Part shown: positions 34,704-43,169 of the stretch, piece after piece
How positions within the stretch are numbered: the stretch's first letter is position 1
How the letters are laid out: every line of letters begins with the position of its first letter
Notes under the pieces: generated by a model
Seen by the model: the letters and a program-made list of their open reading frames with translations, nothing else
What the model was told of the DNA's origin: nothing
Databases searched by the model: none
Made by a program: the position numbers and the translations under genes
NCBI RefSeq assembly: GCF_025717045.1
Contig: NZ_JAOVZN010000008.1
Span: forward strand, 305,540 to 369,539
Direction of reading: 5' to 3'
Origin: Flavobacterium sp. SH_e
Lineage (GTDB): Bacteria; Bacteroidota; Bacteroidia; Flavobacteriales; Flavobacteriaceae
Length of the DNA: 64,000 nt

Positions 34704-36317
34704 TTATTTTTTATGTGCATTTACAGCAGCAGCCACAAAGTTCACAAAAATAGGGTGCGGATTTGCAACGGTACTCTTGTATTCTGGATGGTATTGTACA
34801 CCAATGAAGAACGGGTGATTTTCAAGCTCCACAATTTCAACTAATCCTGTATCAGGATTAACTCCAGAAGCTTTTAAACCAGCTTTTTGCAATTCATCAG
34901 CATATTTATTGTTGTACTCATAACGGTGGCGGTGACGCTCCGAAATAGTTTTTTCTCCGTAAATTTTGTATGCTAAAGTGTCTGGTTTAATATCACATTT
35001 CCAAGCACCTAAACGCATTGTTCCTCCTTTATCGGTTACATTTTTCTGCTCTTCCATTAAACTCACAACCGGATGAGACGTTTTGTCGTTCATCTCTGTA
35101 GAGTTCGCTTCTGCATAACCTAAAATATTTCTAGAATATTCGATAACAGACATTTGCATTCCTAAACAAATTCCGAAGAAAGGAATGTTGTTTTCACGCA
35201 CAAAACGAACCGCTTCGATTTTTCCTTCAATACCTCTTTCACCAAAACCTGGAGCAACTAAAACTCCGTCTAAAGAACCTAATTTTTCTTCCACATTTTC
35301 AGCATTGATATGCTCTGAGTGAATTGAAATTACGTTTACTTTTGTTTCGTTTGCAGCTCCTGCATGAATGAACGCCTCTAAAATAGATTTGTAGCAATCC
35401 TGCATTTCTACATATTTACCAACCAAACCAATGTTTACAGTTTGTTTTGGACTTTTTAATCTTTTTAAGAAAGTATTCCAGTTTTTAAGATCTGGAGATG
35501 CTTTTTTAGGCAAATCTAGTTTCTTTAAAGCCACAACGTCTAATCCTTCTTCAAGCATTAAATTTGGAACTTCATATATAGTAGAAGCATCAATTGACTG
35601 AATAACCGCTTCTTTTTTCACATTACAGAATAAAGCTAGTTTTTGGCGTAATTCCTGAGACAATTCGTGCTCCGTTCTACAAACCAAAATATCGGCTTTA
35701 ATACCGCTTTCCATTAAAGTTTTAACAGAGTGTTGAGTTGGTTTTGTTTTTAACTCTCCTGCTGCTGCCAAATAAGGAACTAATGTTAAGTGAATAACAA
35801 TTCCGTTATTTTCACCTAATTCCCAAACTAATTGACGAACAGATTCTATATAAGGTAGAGATTCGATATCACCAACAGTACCGCCAATTTCAGTAATCAC
35901 AATATCATAATCGCCAGATTTTCCTAGCAATTGCATTCTGTCTTTGATTTCGTTTGTGATATGAGGAACAACTTGAACCGTTTTTCCTAAAAATTCTCCT
36001 CTTCTTTCTTTTTCAATAACCGAAAGATAAACTCTTCCTGTTGTAACGTTATTAGCCTGAGATGTAGGAACGTTCAAGAAACGCTCGTAGTGTCCTAAGT
36101 CTAAGTCAGTTTCAGCTCCATCATCTGTCACATAACATTCTCCATGCTCGTAAGGATTCAAAGTTCCCGGATCTACGTTAATGTATGGATCAAATTTCTG
36201 AATTGTAGTACGGTATCCTCTTCCTTGTAACAATTTTGCCAAAGATGCCGCGATAATCCCTTTTCCTAATGAAGAGGTCACACCTCCTGTAACAAAAATA
36301 TATTTTGTTTGATTCAT
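34704..36317 (-). CDS. pyrG: CTP synthase
   Basis: A 537-aa cytoplasmic enzyme making CTP from UTP, ATP and glutamine. The synthetase domain (1-~275) starts with KYIFVTGGVTSSLGKGI and contains DPYINVDPGTLNPYEHGECY and LDLGHYERF. The class I glutaminase domain (~290-537) has the nucleophile Cys in PFFGICLGMQ (about residue 386), and the catalytic His/Glu in VQYHPEYKS. Length and motifs are canonical. It heads the pyrG-yidC unit. A good -7 box lies upstream. Confidence 0.98.
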   Translation of the reverse strand: MNQTKYIFVTGGVTSSLGKGIIAASLAKLLQGRGYRTTIQKFDPYINVDPGTLNPYEHGECYVTDDGAETDLDLGHYERFLNVPTSQANNVTTGRVYLSVIEKERRGEFLGKTVQVVPHITNEIKDRMQLLGKSGDYDIVITEIGGTVGDIESLPYIESVRQLVWELGENNGIVIHLTLVPYLAAAGELKTKPTQHSVKTLMESGIKADILVCRTEHELSQELRQKLALFCNVKKEAVIQSIDASTIYEVPNLMLEEGLDVVALKKLDLPKKASPDLKNWNTFLKRLKSPKQTVNIGLVGKYVEMQDCYKSILEAFIHAGAANETKVNVISIHSEHINAENVEEKLGSLDGVLVAPGFGERGIEGKIEAVRFVRENNIPFFGICLGMQMSVIEYSRNILGYAEANSTEMNDKTSHPVVSLMEEQKNVTDKGGTMRLGAWKCDIKPDTLAYKIYGEKTISERHRHRYEYNNKYADELQKAGLKASGVNPDTGLVEIVELENHPFFIGVQYHPEYKSTVANPHPIFVNFVAAAVNAHKK

Positions 36318-36355
36318 TCTGTTGTTGTTTGTAAGTAGTTGTGTAAAAAACTTGG

Positions 36356-36363
36356 CAAAAGTA
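36356..36363 (-). promoter_or_regulatory. -7 box for pyrG
   Basis: On the minus strand TACTTTTG matches TAnnTTTG. A TTG 22 bp further upstream may serve as -33. The leader would be about 33 nt. Confidence 0.5.
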
Positions 36364-36537
36364 CAAATTTAATTAGACAATTTATCAATTCGAGAATGAG
36401 ATAATTTTTAAATTTTTAAACAGATTGATTACTCGTTTTTGTAATCGATAATTTTAGCTTTAAATTGATCTGTTTTTTTGAATATTCCGCTTATTCGTTA
36501 GTACCAGTTAAGAGATTAAAAAAAATCTACAAACCTT

Positions 36538-36867
36538 CTATCTTAACATTCCAGACCCCATGTAATAAAACATTATTATAAGAGAAATAATGATAATCGA
36601 AACGGCAATTATTCCTAAACATAATCCAAGTTGCGAAATAATTAGCGAACTATTGCTTTTCCTTGCTTGCGACATACCAATCACACCTGAGATTACAGCA
36701 AGGAAACCTAGAAAAATTGCTAATAGACCAAAAGGTATTGCAATTAGCGGGCTTATAAAAAAAGTCAAACAACAAAGTCCTGCTGCAATAATAGCCAAAA
36801 ATGACAGTATTAACGATATTATGCTTAAAGTCTTCCCTGAACTTTGTTTTTTAATATTATTTCCCAT
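36538..36867 (-). CDS. Small membrane protein of the DUF4190/CCC-motif type
   Basis: A 109-aa protein with a short polar N-terminus and three hydrophobic segments (about 14-36, 38-62 and 78-102). The Cys pair CCLTFF in the first helix, IPFGLLAIFLGFLAVISGVI and MSQARK are typical of small flavobacterial membrane proteins annotated as DUF4190 or CCC-motif proteins. No function is known. It stands alone between pyrG and the DUF3820 gene. Confidence 0.68.
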   Translation of the reverse strand: MGNNIKKQSSGKTLSIISLILSFLAIIAAGLCCLTFFISPLIAIPFGLLAIFLGFLAVISGVIGMSQARKSNSSLIISQLGLCLGIIAVSIIIISLIIMFYYMGSGMLR

Positions 36868-36937
36868 TTAATTAACTTTCAATCTATAAAAATAAAAACG
36901 TTTTCAAAATCACAAACATAATTAAACTTATCTTTTT

Positions 36938-37168
36938 TTAGGGCTTTGGATATTGTTTCTTAATATTTCGAATCAATTCTTCTAAACCATTCAATTTCAA
37001 TTCATAAATAAGTTGTAGTTGCTGACCAAGCTCGCCTTTTGGAAAACCTTTATTATGATACCAAACCACGTAATACTCTGGAAGATCAATTAAATATTTC
37101 CCTTCATATTTTCCGAAAGGCATTTTGGTGTGTGCTAATTTTATGAGTTGTTTTTTGTCTTGATCCAT
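36938..37168 (-). CDS. DUF3820 family protein
   Basis: A 76-aa soluble protein. The pattern MPFGKYEGKYLIDLPEYYVVW followed by KGFPKGELGQQLQLIYELK is the hallmark of DUF3820, related to the small domain found in some exonuclease and 'putative quorum-sensing regulator' annotations. No signal peptide. Function unknown. The 3' end of the neighbouring DUF4190-like gene starts 70 bp downstream, so coupling is uncertain. Confidence 0.8.
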   Translation of the reverse strand: MDQDKKQLIKLAHTKMPFGKYEGKYLIDLPEYYVVWYHNKGFPKGELGQQLQLIYELKLNGLEELIRNIKKQYPKP

Positions 37169-37248
37169 AGTTTTTAAGAAGAAAGAAGCAAGAGGAAAGA
37201 CTTATACTTTCTTCTTGCTTCAATTATATGCAAAGCTATTATTTATTT

Positions 37249-37335
37249 GCCACAGATTAAAAGGATTCTCACAGATTATTAAATCAAAGATTAAAAACTT
37301 AGAATCTCAGAATCTTAGAACCTTAGCAACTTTAA
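37249..37335. repeat. GCCAC-type element, copy B, with octamer tandem words
   Basis: It begins GCCACAGATTAAAAGGATTC and then CACAGATTATT, degenerate decamer words as in the other GCCAC elements. It runs into a tandem of 8-bp variants AGAATCTC, AGAATCTT, AGAACCTT, AGCAACTT (37301-37332). The surrounding gap (37169-37460) contains no gene I can support; it also holds two AGAAGCAAG-type purine tracts. Confidence 0.55.
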
Positions 37336-37460
37336 AAAAAAGAAGCAAGAAAAAAGAACCAATTATCGTCCTCTCTTCCTGCTTCAAAAATATTATTTAA
37401 AAAAGTTCAGCACAGATTAGAAACCTCTGCCCCTTTGTCACTCTAAACCTTTGTCACTTT

Positions 37461-39389
37461 TTAATAATGCCATCTCACGAAAGCCTCCATTGCCGCATAA
37501 GTCGCTAAACCTAATTGGTGGTACAATTCAGCTGTTTCACGGTTTCTGTCTTCTGCTCTCTGCCAGAACTCTCTTGCATCTGTTCCTTGGAAAACAACTC
37601 CATCTTTTTGAGATTGGTGTTTGAAAATTCCGTGACGTTTTGCTAAAACCTGATCTGGACTCATTGGAACTGCCATTTCAACTTCGTCAATTCCCCACTC
37701 TTGCCAAGCTCCACGGTACAACCATAACCAGCAATCGTTCATGAATTCTTTTGGCTTTAAAACTTTTACAGCTTCAAAAATAGCATCCAAACAAACTTTA
37801 TGCGTTCCGTGTGGATCTGCTAAATCTCCAGCTGCGTAAATTTGGTGCGGTTTAATTTTTTCAATTAAATCAACTGTCAACTGAATATCTTCTGGTCCAA
37901 TTGGTTTTTTCTCAATTGTTCCTGTTTCATAGAAAGGCAATTCCATAAAGTGAATCTGAGAATCTGGAAGACCAACAAAATAACTTGTAGCTCTCGCCTC
38001 TCCTTTTCTAATCAAACCTTTAATATAACGAACTTCTGGAATATCAATTTCGCTGTTCTTTTTGTTCTGTAAAAACGCTTCAGCTTTTTTGTAGATATTA
38101 TCAGCTTCTTCGCTTTTGATTCCGAATTTCTCGTTGTAATCAATTACGAATCTTGCAAAACGCAATGCTTCATCATCTGCAACTGCAATGTTTCCAGAAG
38201 TTTGGTACGCAACGTGTACTTCATGACCTTGCTCTTGCAAACGCATAAAAGTTCCTCCCATACTAATGATATCATCATCAGGGTGCGGACTGAAAAGCAG
38301 TACACGTTTTTTAGCAGGTTCAGCTCTTTCAGGACGATTAGAATCATCTGAATTTGGTTTTCCACCTGGCCAACCTGTAATTGTATTTTGTAATTTATTA
38401 AATATCTTAATGTTAGTATCATAAGCTGGACCTGAATCTGCCAACAAATCACTCATACCGTTTTCGATATAATCTGCATCCGTAAGCATTAAAATTGGTT
38501 TTTTAAGATCTAATGCCAATCCTAAAACTGCTTTACGAGTTAATTTGTCTGTCCAAACGATTTTCTCAACCAACCAAGGCTTGTTGATTCTTGTTAGTTT
38601 AGAAGAAGCTTCTTTGTCCAAAATAAAAACTGCATTATTGTGCTCTTGCAAAAATGAAGCTGGAACTCTGTTTGTAACTTCATCTTCCACAGATTTTTTT
38701 ACAATATTTGCTTTTCCTTCTCCCCAAGCTAATAAAATCACTCTTTTTGCTTCCATGATTTTTTTAACTCCAAGCGTAATTGCAGTTCTTGGTGTATTAT
38801 TTAAACCAAAGAAATCTTTGCTTGCAGCAACTCTCGTAATATGATCTAAAGCCACTAAACGAGTTTTAGAGTTTTGAAGCGAACCAGACTCATTAAATCC
38901 GATGTGTCCGTTTCCTCCAATTCCAAGAATCTGAAGATCAATTCCACCTAAAGCTTCGATTTTAGCTTCATATTCGTGACAATAATCTGCAATTTGTTCT
39001 TTTGTCAAAAGCCCATCTGGAACGTGAGCGTTTTCAGGTAAAATATCGACATGATCAAACAAAAGCTCTTTCATGAAACGAACATAACTGTTGATTGAAT
39101 TTGGTTCCATTGGATAATATTCATCCAAGTTAAAACTAATTACGTTTTTGAAACTCAAACCTTCTTCTTTATGCAAACGCACTAATTCAGCATATAGTCC
39201 TTTTGGAGAAGAACCTGTTGCCAAACCTAAAATACAAGGTTTACCTTCATTTTGTTTTTCTCTGATTAAAGCTGCAATTTCCTGCGCTACTTCTTTTGAA
39301 GCATCAGTTGAGTTTTCAAAAACAACTGTATTGATGTTTTCGAATCGTTTTTCGAAACCTGTTGCCTTGTCGATTTTACTTTTTAACAT
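37461..39389 (-). CDS. nagB: Glucosamine-6-phosphate deaminase fused to a PIG-L (LmbE-like) domain
   Basis: A 642-aa two-domain protein. Residues about 1-275 are NagB, converting glucosamine-6-phosphate to fructose-6-phosphate and ammonia: LATGSSPKGLY, SFNLDEYYP (Asp89 as the proton-transfer base), GIGGNGHIGFNE (His162, Glu167) and RVILLAWGEGKA. Residues about 365-642 are a PIG-L/LmbE-like deacetylase domain with the zinc motif SPHPDDDII and a later DPHGTHKVC. Such fusions are known in Bacteroidota; the second domain might remove an N-acetyl group, but this is unproven. It is the last gene of the minus arm, 24 bp after the permease, and marks the locus as amino-sugar catabolic. Confidence 0.94.
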   Translation of the reverse strand: MLKSKIDKATGFEKRFENINTVVFENSTDASKEVAQEIAALIREKQNEGKPCILGLATGSSPKGLYAELVRLHKEEGLSFKNVISFNLDEYYPMEPNSINSYVRFMKELLFDHVDILPENAHVPDGLLTKEQIADYCHEYEAKIEALGGIDLQILGIGGNGHIGFNESGSLQNSKTRLVALDHITRVAASKDFFGLNNTPRTAITLGVKKIMEAKRVILLAWGEGKANIVKKSVEDEVTNRVPASFLQEHNNAVFILDKEASSKLTRINKPWLVEKIVWTDKLTRKAVLGLALDLKKPILMLTDADYIENGMSDLLADSGPAYDTNIKIFNKLQNTITGWPGGKPNSDDSNRPERAEPAKKRVLLFSPHPDDDIISMGGTFMRLQEQGHEVHVAYQTSGNIAVADDEALRFARFVIDYNEKFGIKSEEADNIYKKAEAFLQNKKNSEIDIPEVRYIKGLIRKGEARATSYFVGLPDSQIHFMELPFYETGTIEKKPIGPEDIQLTVDLIEKIKPHQIYAAGDLADPHGTHKVCLDAIFEAVKVLKPKEFMNDCWLWLYRGAWQEWGIDEVEMAVPMSPDQVLAKRHGIFKHQSQKDGVVFQGTDAREFWQRAEDRNRETAELYHQLGLATYAAMEAFVRWHY

Positions 39390-39413
39390 GATATATTAAT
39401 TTTTTATTTTTGT

Positions 39414-40793
39414 TCAACTACTCCATTTCCTGTATTTATGCCCTTTCATAGCATAAAATAAAATCATCGCATAAGACGGTAACAATATCAAATAAGCCAC
39501 CTGATTACCGCTTCTTGAAACATCTTGCATATTTTTTGCAACAATTGATGAATTCACACTTTCTACAATCATTCCGTAGAAAAGAGGAAAAACGGCTCCA
39601 CCTATAATTCCCATAATCAAAATTGCACTTCCAATCTTTGTATATCCGCCCAAATCCTGCAAAGCCATTGGCCAAATTGCCGGCCAGCATAATGCATTTG
39701 CCAATCCTAAAAGTGCTACTAATAAAATAACTAGAGGAATATTTGGAGTTCCAGGCAATGCAACTGTAATTTTTGGCGAAATCAAAACAATCGTCAAAAC
39801 CAGCACTAAACCTAATAGTCCTGAAGCTTTTAGAGCTGCAACTTGAGAAACATATTTAGGAATTAAAACGATTCCGAGTATATATCCAACAACCATTGCA
39901 GACATTGTAAACGAAGTTAATTTTAGATAAAAATTTCCCTCTTCTCCATAAACTCCAAGCTGTTTTCCGAAACCTCCAATAGAGTCTCCAGCAAGCACTT
40001 CAGCAGATAAATACAGCATTAAAGTGATTACTCCTAAAACCAGTTGCGGATATCTAAATGCGTTTTTTATCTGTTTGAAAATATTTAAATGCGATACATT
40101 TCCTTCTTCATCCAAATCAATTTCTGGCAAAGGAGAAAATTTAACTAACAAAGCTAAAACCGTAATAATCAATCCTATATAAAGATACGGTCTTTGCAAT
40201 TGCAATGCAAGAGAATTTAGCGCATTTGTTTTTGCAGCTTCGTCCATCAAAGCAATTTTATCGGCTGTAAAGTCTTGCATATTAGACAAAACCAAAACTG
40301 TAAGTACAATTGGCGCTACAAATCCTGCTAGTTTATTTGCAATTCCTAAAACACTGATTCTTACCGCTGCACTTTCTCTCGGCCCAATTACAACAACATA
40401 CGGATTTGAGGCTGTTTGTAAAACCGCCAAACCAGTTCCCATTACAAATAATGCAACTAAAAAGAAAAGAAATGTTCTGCTTGAAGCCGCAGGATAAAAC
40501 ATAAAAGCTCCAGCAGCGATAATAAGTAAACCTAAAGAAATTCCGTTCTTATACCCCACTTTTTCAATGATATAAGAAGAAGGAACTGCCATTACAAAAT
40601 AAGCAATATAAAATGCGAAAGTCACAAAATACGCTTGAAAAGAAGTCAATTCGCAAGCCAATTCAAAAAACGGAATTAGCGGCCCGTTTAGCCAGGTTAC
40701 AAATCCTAGAATAAAAAACAATAAAGTTAAAATCACCATTGGAACAACGGTGTTTTTTTTCTCTAATTGCAATGTACTTTGAATGTTTGTCAT
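39414..40793 (-). CDS. MFS sugar permease, FHS (fucose/glucose-galactose/GlcNAc) type
   Basis: A 459-aa inner-membrane transporter with 12 helices. FHS-family features: the start LTLLFFILGFVTWLNGPLIPFFE, then FYIAYFVMAVPSSYIIEKVGYKNG, LAVLQTASNPYVVVIGP (NPY motif) and ANALCWPAIWPMALQDLG in the second half. Family members carry fucose, glucose/galactose or N-acetylglucosamine by proton symport. Sitting directly before NagB, uptake of an (N-acetyl-)hexosamine is the natural inference. It has its own -7 box in the 165-bp gap behind the nucleotidyltransferase gene, so it may be transcribed both from that and from the operator-controlled promoter. Confidence 0.9.
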   Translation of the reverse strand: MTNIQSTLQLEKKNTVVPMVILTLLFFILGFVTWLNGPLIPFFELACELTSFQAYFVTFAFYIAYFVMAVPSSYIIEKVGYKNGISLGLLIIAAGAFMFYPAASSRTFLFFLVALFVMGTGLAVLQTASNPYVVVIGPRESAAVRISVLGIANKLAGFVAPIVLTVLVLSNMQDFTADKIALMDEAAKTNALNSLALQLQRPYLYIGLIITVLALLVKFSPLPEIDLDEEGNVSHLNIFKQIKNAFRYPQLVLGVITLMLYLSAEVLAGDSIGGFGKQLGVYGEEGNFYLKLTSFTMSAMVVGYILGIVLIPKYVSQVAALKASGLLGLVLVLTIVLISPKITVALPGTPNIPLVILLVALLGLANALCWPAIWPMALQDLGGYTKIGSAILIMGIIGGAVFPLFYGMIVESVNSSIVAKNMQDVSRSGNQVAYLILLPSYAMILFYAMKGHKYRKWSS

Positions 40794-40905
40794 AATTTTT
40801 GGGTTGATTAGTTATAGATTTAATTCTTTCAAAATCTAAATTAGAATCAACGCTTTTATTACTCAATGCGTAATTTATGCAAATATCTGCATTTTTTTTG
40901 CAAAA

Positions 40906-40913
40906 CAAAAGTA
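40906..40913 (-). promoter_or_regulatory. -7 box upstream of the permease
   Basis: On the minus strand TACTTTTG matches TAnnTTTG, about 115 bp before the ATG at 40793. A small ATGCA-N6-TGCAT dyad (40877-40892) lies downstream of it. No clear -33. Confidence 0.4.
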
Positions 40914-40958
40914 GTACATTAAATTTCCTTAATTTCTAATTTAGATATGAAAGTTTTG

Positions 40959-41840
40959 TTAATTTTTGCTATTCCAGTTTAAATCAGGGTAATATTTTGC
41001 TAAATATGTTTTTACATCAGCAATATCTTCTTTAGCAGTTAGGTCAGGAACATGCTCTGAAAACGGAATTCCGACAGTAGTATTCGGATTTTCCTTTACG
41101 GAGTTCAAAAGAACCGTTGGAAGTTCCTTTTCATCACGCTCTGGATGAGCAGGACAATTCTTAAGATGTATATATAAGGTGTTGCCGTTAAATTTAAAAG
41201 CATTCATACTTACTCTAATCTTTCCTTCCGCATCTTTATATTGCTCCAAAACATCCTCTGAAGGCTTTTCTAATATATCTAACAACTGATTGTTCTGATC
41301 TAATTTTGCAATTGCAAATCGCGAAATACGTTCTAATGGAAAATCCATTGCGTCACGGTCATAACTTATAAAAGCATTCGGACTTTCCGTTTCTCTCAGC
41401 GCGCGCAAAGCTTCAGCTGAATACAAGTTATCGCTATTACAAACCGAATAAAACTGCAAATTTAATTCTGGATATTGCTCTACAGCCTGAAACAATGCAT
41501 CTGCTGTCCCGAATGGTTTTGTTCTTCCCTCTGGAATATATTGAATTGCAAATGAAATATTAAGTCCATGAAAATCATTATCCTTCATTTTACTGCCGTA
41601 AAATTCTTTAAACAATTCCCCTTGCTCTCCTATTATAATATAGATGTTTTTATAACCTGCTTTTTTGGCATTGCATAAAAGATAATCCAAAAGAGGTCTT
41701 CCGCTTGCGCCAACACCTATTAAACCTTTACTTCTTTCGTTTGCCTGTGCAATTTCTTCTGGAGATAAATTATCTATAACCGCTTCTTTTTTCATACGCG
41801 AAGAAGCTCCGCCGGCTAGAATTACTAAATTGTCGTGCAT
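40959..41840 (-). CDS. Sugar-phosphate nucleotidyltransferase family protein
   Basis: A 293-aa cytoplasmic protein with the nucleotidyltransferase fold. The N-terminal LVILAGGASSRMKKE is the nucleotide-binding loop, followed by KGLIGVGASGRPLLDYLL, GYKNIYIIIGEQ, KPFGTADALFQAVE and VCNSDNLYS (metal Asp). It probably couples a nucleoside triphosphate to a sugar-1-phosphate. It lies 6 bp behind the GHMP kinase, which could supply that sugar-1-phosphate, suggesting a two-step salvage route from free sugar to NDP-sugar. The sugar and nucleotide are unknown. Confidence 0.85.
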   Translation of the reverse strand: MHDNLVILAGGASSRMKKEAVIDNLSPEEIAQANERSKGLIGVGASGRPLLDYLLCNAKKAGYKNIYIIIGEQGELFKEFYGSKMKDNDFHGLNISFAIQYIPEGRTKPFGTADALFQAVEQYPELNLQFYSVCNSDNLYSAEALRALRETESPNAFISYDRDAMDFPLERISRFAIAKLDQNNQLLDILEKPSEDVLEQYKDAEGKIRVSMNAFKFNGNTLYIHLKNCPAHPERDEKELPTVLLNSVKENPNTTVGIPFSEHVPDLTAKEDIADVKTYLAKYYPDLNWNSKN

Positions 41841-41846
41841 TTTATT

Positions 41847-42938
41847 TTAAATTTCAGTATTATCAATAATTCGTACTCCCGGATCAACATTAACAGCATA
41901 CGCTTCTTCAGCTCCAGCATTTAAAATTGCTTCAATTACAGCACCTTCATTCTTAGGATCTGCAATTACAACAATGCTTCCACCGCCGCCAGAACCCACA
42001 ATTTTTGCTCCGTATGCACCAGCTTTCAATGCCGCACTTACCATTGCATCAATTCTTGGAACAGTAATTTTCAATAAATCGCGTAAAACTTCATGATGCC
42101 CATTCATCAAAGCGCCAATTTTTTTAAGATCTAAAATTGGCTTTTCAAATTCTTTTAATGCTTCTTTGGTATAATGGTAATTTCTGATTGCCGCTTCAAA
42201 AAACGGAATCAAACGATCTGGAAGACAATTTCGATATTTATCTAAATCCTCAATTTCGGAAGTATTTAAATCAAACTGCGGATAATTCTGCTTTACTATA
42301 TCAATTGCCATTAAAGCATTTCCTTTTAATTCACCAAGAAGCCCAATAGTTTCCTTTGGAACACCAGAAACCCCTGTAATTAAACCTTTTAATTCTGTTC
42401 CTACTATATTAAAAGAAAATGGTTTTTTGGTATTGATGTAAACAATATTTCCAACCCCAATGCTGAAATGATCCATCATTCCACCAGGTTCTCCATGTTC
42501 TAAAACTTCAGATTCATAACCTAATTTAGAGAGAAATTCAGGCGTAACTTCATGATCAATTCCAAAAGCTTCTATAAGAAAACGAATCCAAGCCATCAAC
42601 AAGGCCGACGAACTCGATGTTCCTGAATTAATCGGAATATCTCCAGTAATTGTAATGGTATAACCAGATGTTGGCTTGCAGCCGTATCTACGCAAAACGC
42701 GTAATGATGATGCAAAATAATCTCTTGGTTCTAACTTTTCGAAAGCGTCGTGTATATCGATTATTCGGATTTCATTAATATCAATCATATTCAGAACAAA
42801 CGTTTCGGTCTGATTTTCTTTTGCTATTAATTTAATATTTCGATCTATCGCACAGGCTATAACAGGCAGCCCTAAATAATCCTGATGATCTCCAAAGAGA
42901 CAAGTTCGGCCGGGAGCTAATGAGGTAATTTTTTTCAC
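41847..42938 (-). CDS. GHMP-family sugar kinase (galactokinase-like)
   Basis: A 363-aa kinase. Motif 1 is APGRTCLFGDHQDYLG (about 8-23), like the galactokinase sugar-binding signature. Motif 2 is PINSGTSSSSALL (ATP loop), and motif 3 is AKIVGSGGGGSIVVIAD. It should phosphorylate a free sugar at C1, for example galactose, fucose, glucuronate or an N-acetylhexosamine. GTG at 42938 is chosen (KKITSLAPGR); no ATG fits and the next in-frame start is a distant TTG. It heads the minus arm, about 83 nt behind a promoter whose upstream double operator is shared with susC. An unrelated small palindrome AACACA-T-TGTGTT lies at 42942-42954. Confidence 0.88.
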   Translation of the reverse strand: MKKITSLAPGRTCLFGDHQDYLGLPVIACAIDRNIKLIAKENQTETFVLNMIDINEIRIIDIHDAFEKLEPRDYFASSLRVLRRYGCKPTSGYTITITGDIPINSGTSSSSALLMAWIRFLIEAFGIDHEVTPEFLSKLGYESEVLEHGEPGGMMDHFSIGVGNIVYINTKKPFSFNIVGTELKGLITGVSGVPKETIGLLGELKGNALMAIDIVKQNYPQFDLNTSEIEDLDKYRNCLPDRLIPFFEAAIRNYHYTKEALKEFEKPILDLKKIGALMNGHHEVLRDLLKITVPRIDAMVSAALKAGAYGAKIVGSGGGGSIVVIADPKNEGAVIEAILNAGAEEAYAVNVDPGVRIIDNTEI

Positions 42939-43027
42939 GTAAACACATTGTGTTAAAATATTGCAATTCAACAAATTACAACATTATTAGGTTATCTTTT
43001 TATTTTAGTTTTTCGGTTTTGATTTCA

Positions 43028-43058
43028 CGAAACTATAGATTATATTTTTATAAAACAA
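43028..43058 (-). promoter_or_regulatory. Promoter of the GHMP kinase-NagB arm
   Basis: On the minus strand TTG (43058-43056), 20-bp spacer, then TAGTTTCG (43035-43028), one base off TAnnTTTG. Sequence and spacing are the same as the susC promoter at 45430-45460. The operator pair lies upstream of it, roughly -53 to -90 from the predicted start. Confidence 0.6.
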
Positions 43059-43073
43059 GAAAAAATACAAAAA

Positions 43074-43110
43074 TGTGCTCGAACACACTAATTTTATGTT
43101 CTCGAGCACA
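43074..43110. promoter_or_regulatory. Double LacI-type operator, regulator side
   Basis: Two 14-bp palindromes, TGTGCTCGAACACA (43074-43087) and TGTTCTCGAGCACA (43097-43110), with centres 23 bp apart, about two helical turns. They form a 37-bp site that is 35/37 identical to the inverted site at 45377-45413. It lies between the divergent GHMP kinase arm and the LacI gene. Confidence 0.8.
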
Positions 43111-43169
43111 TTTTTGAATTCTTACAAAAAATTTACGTTTATTTGCTCAAAGTTTTTATATTTGCTCAT

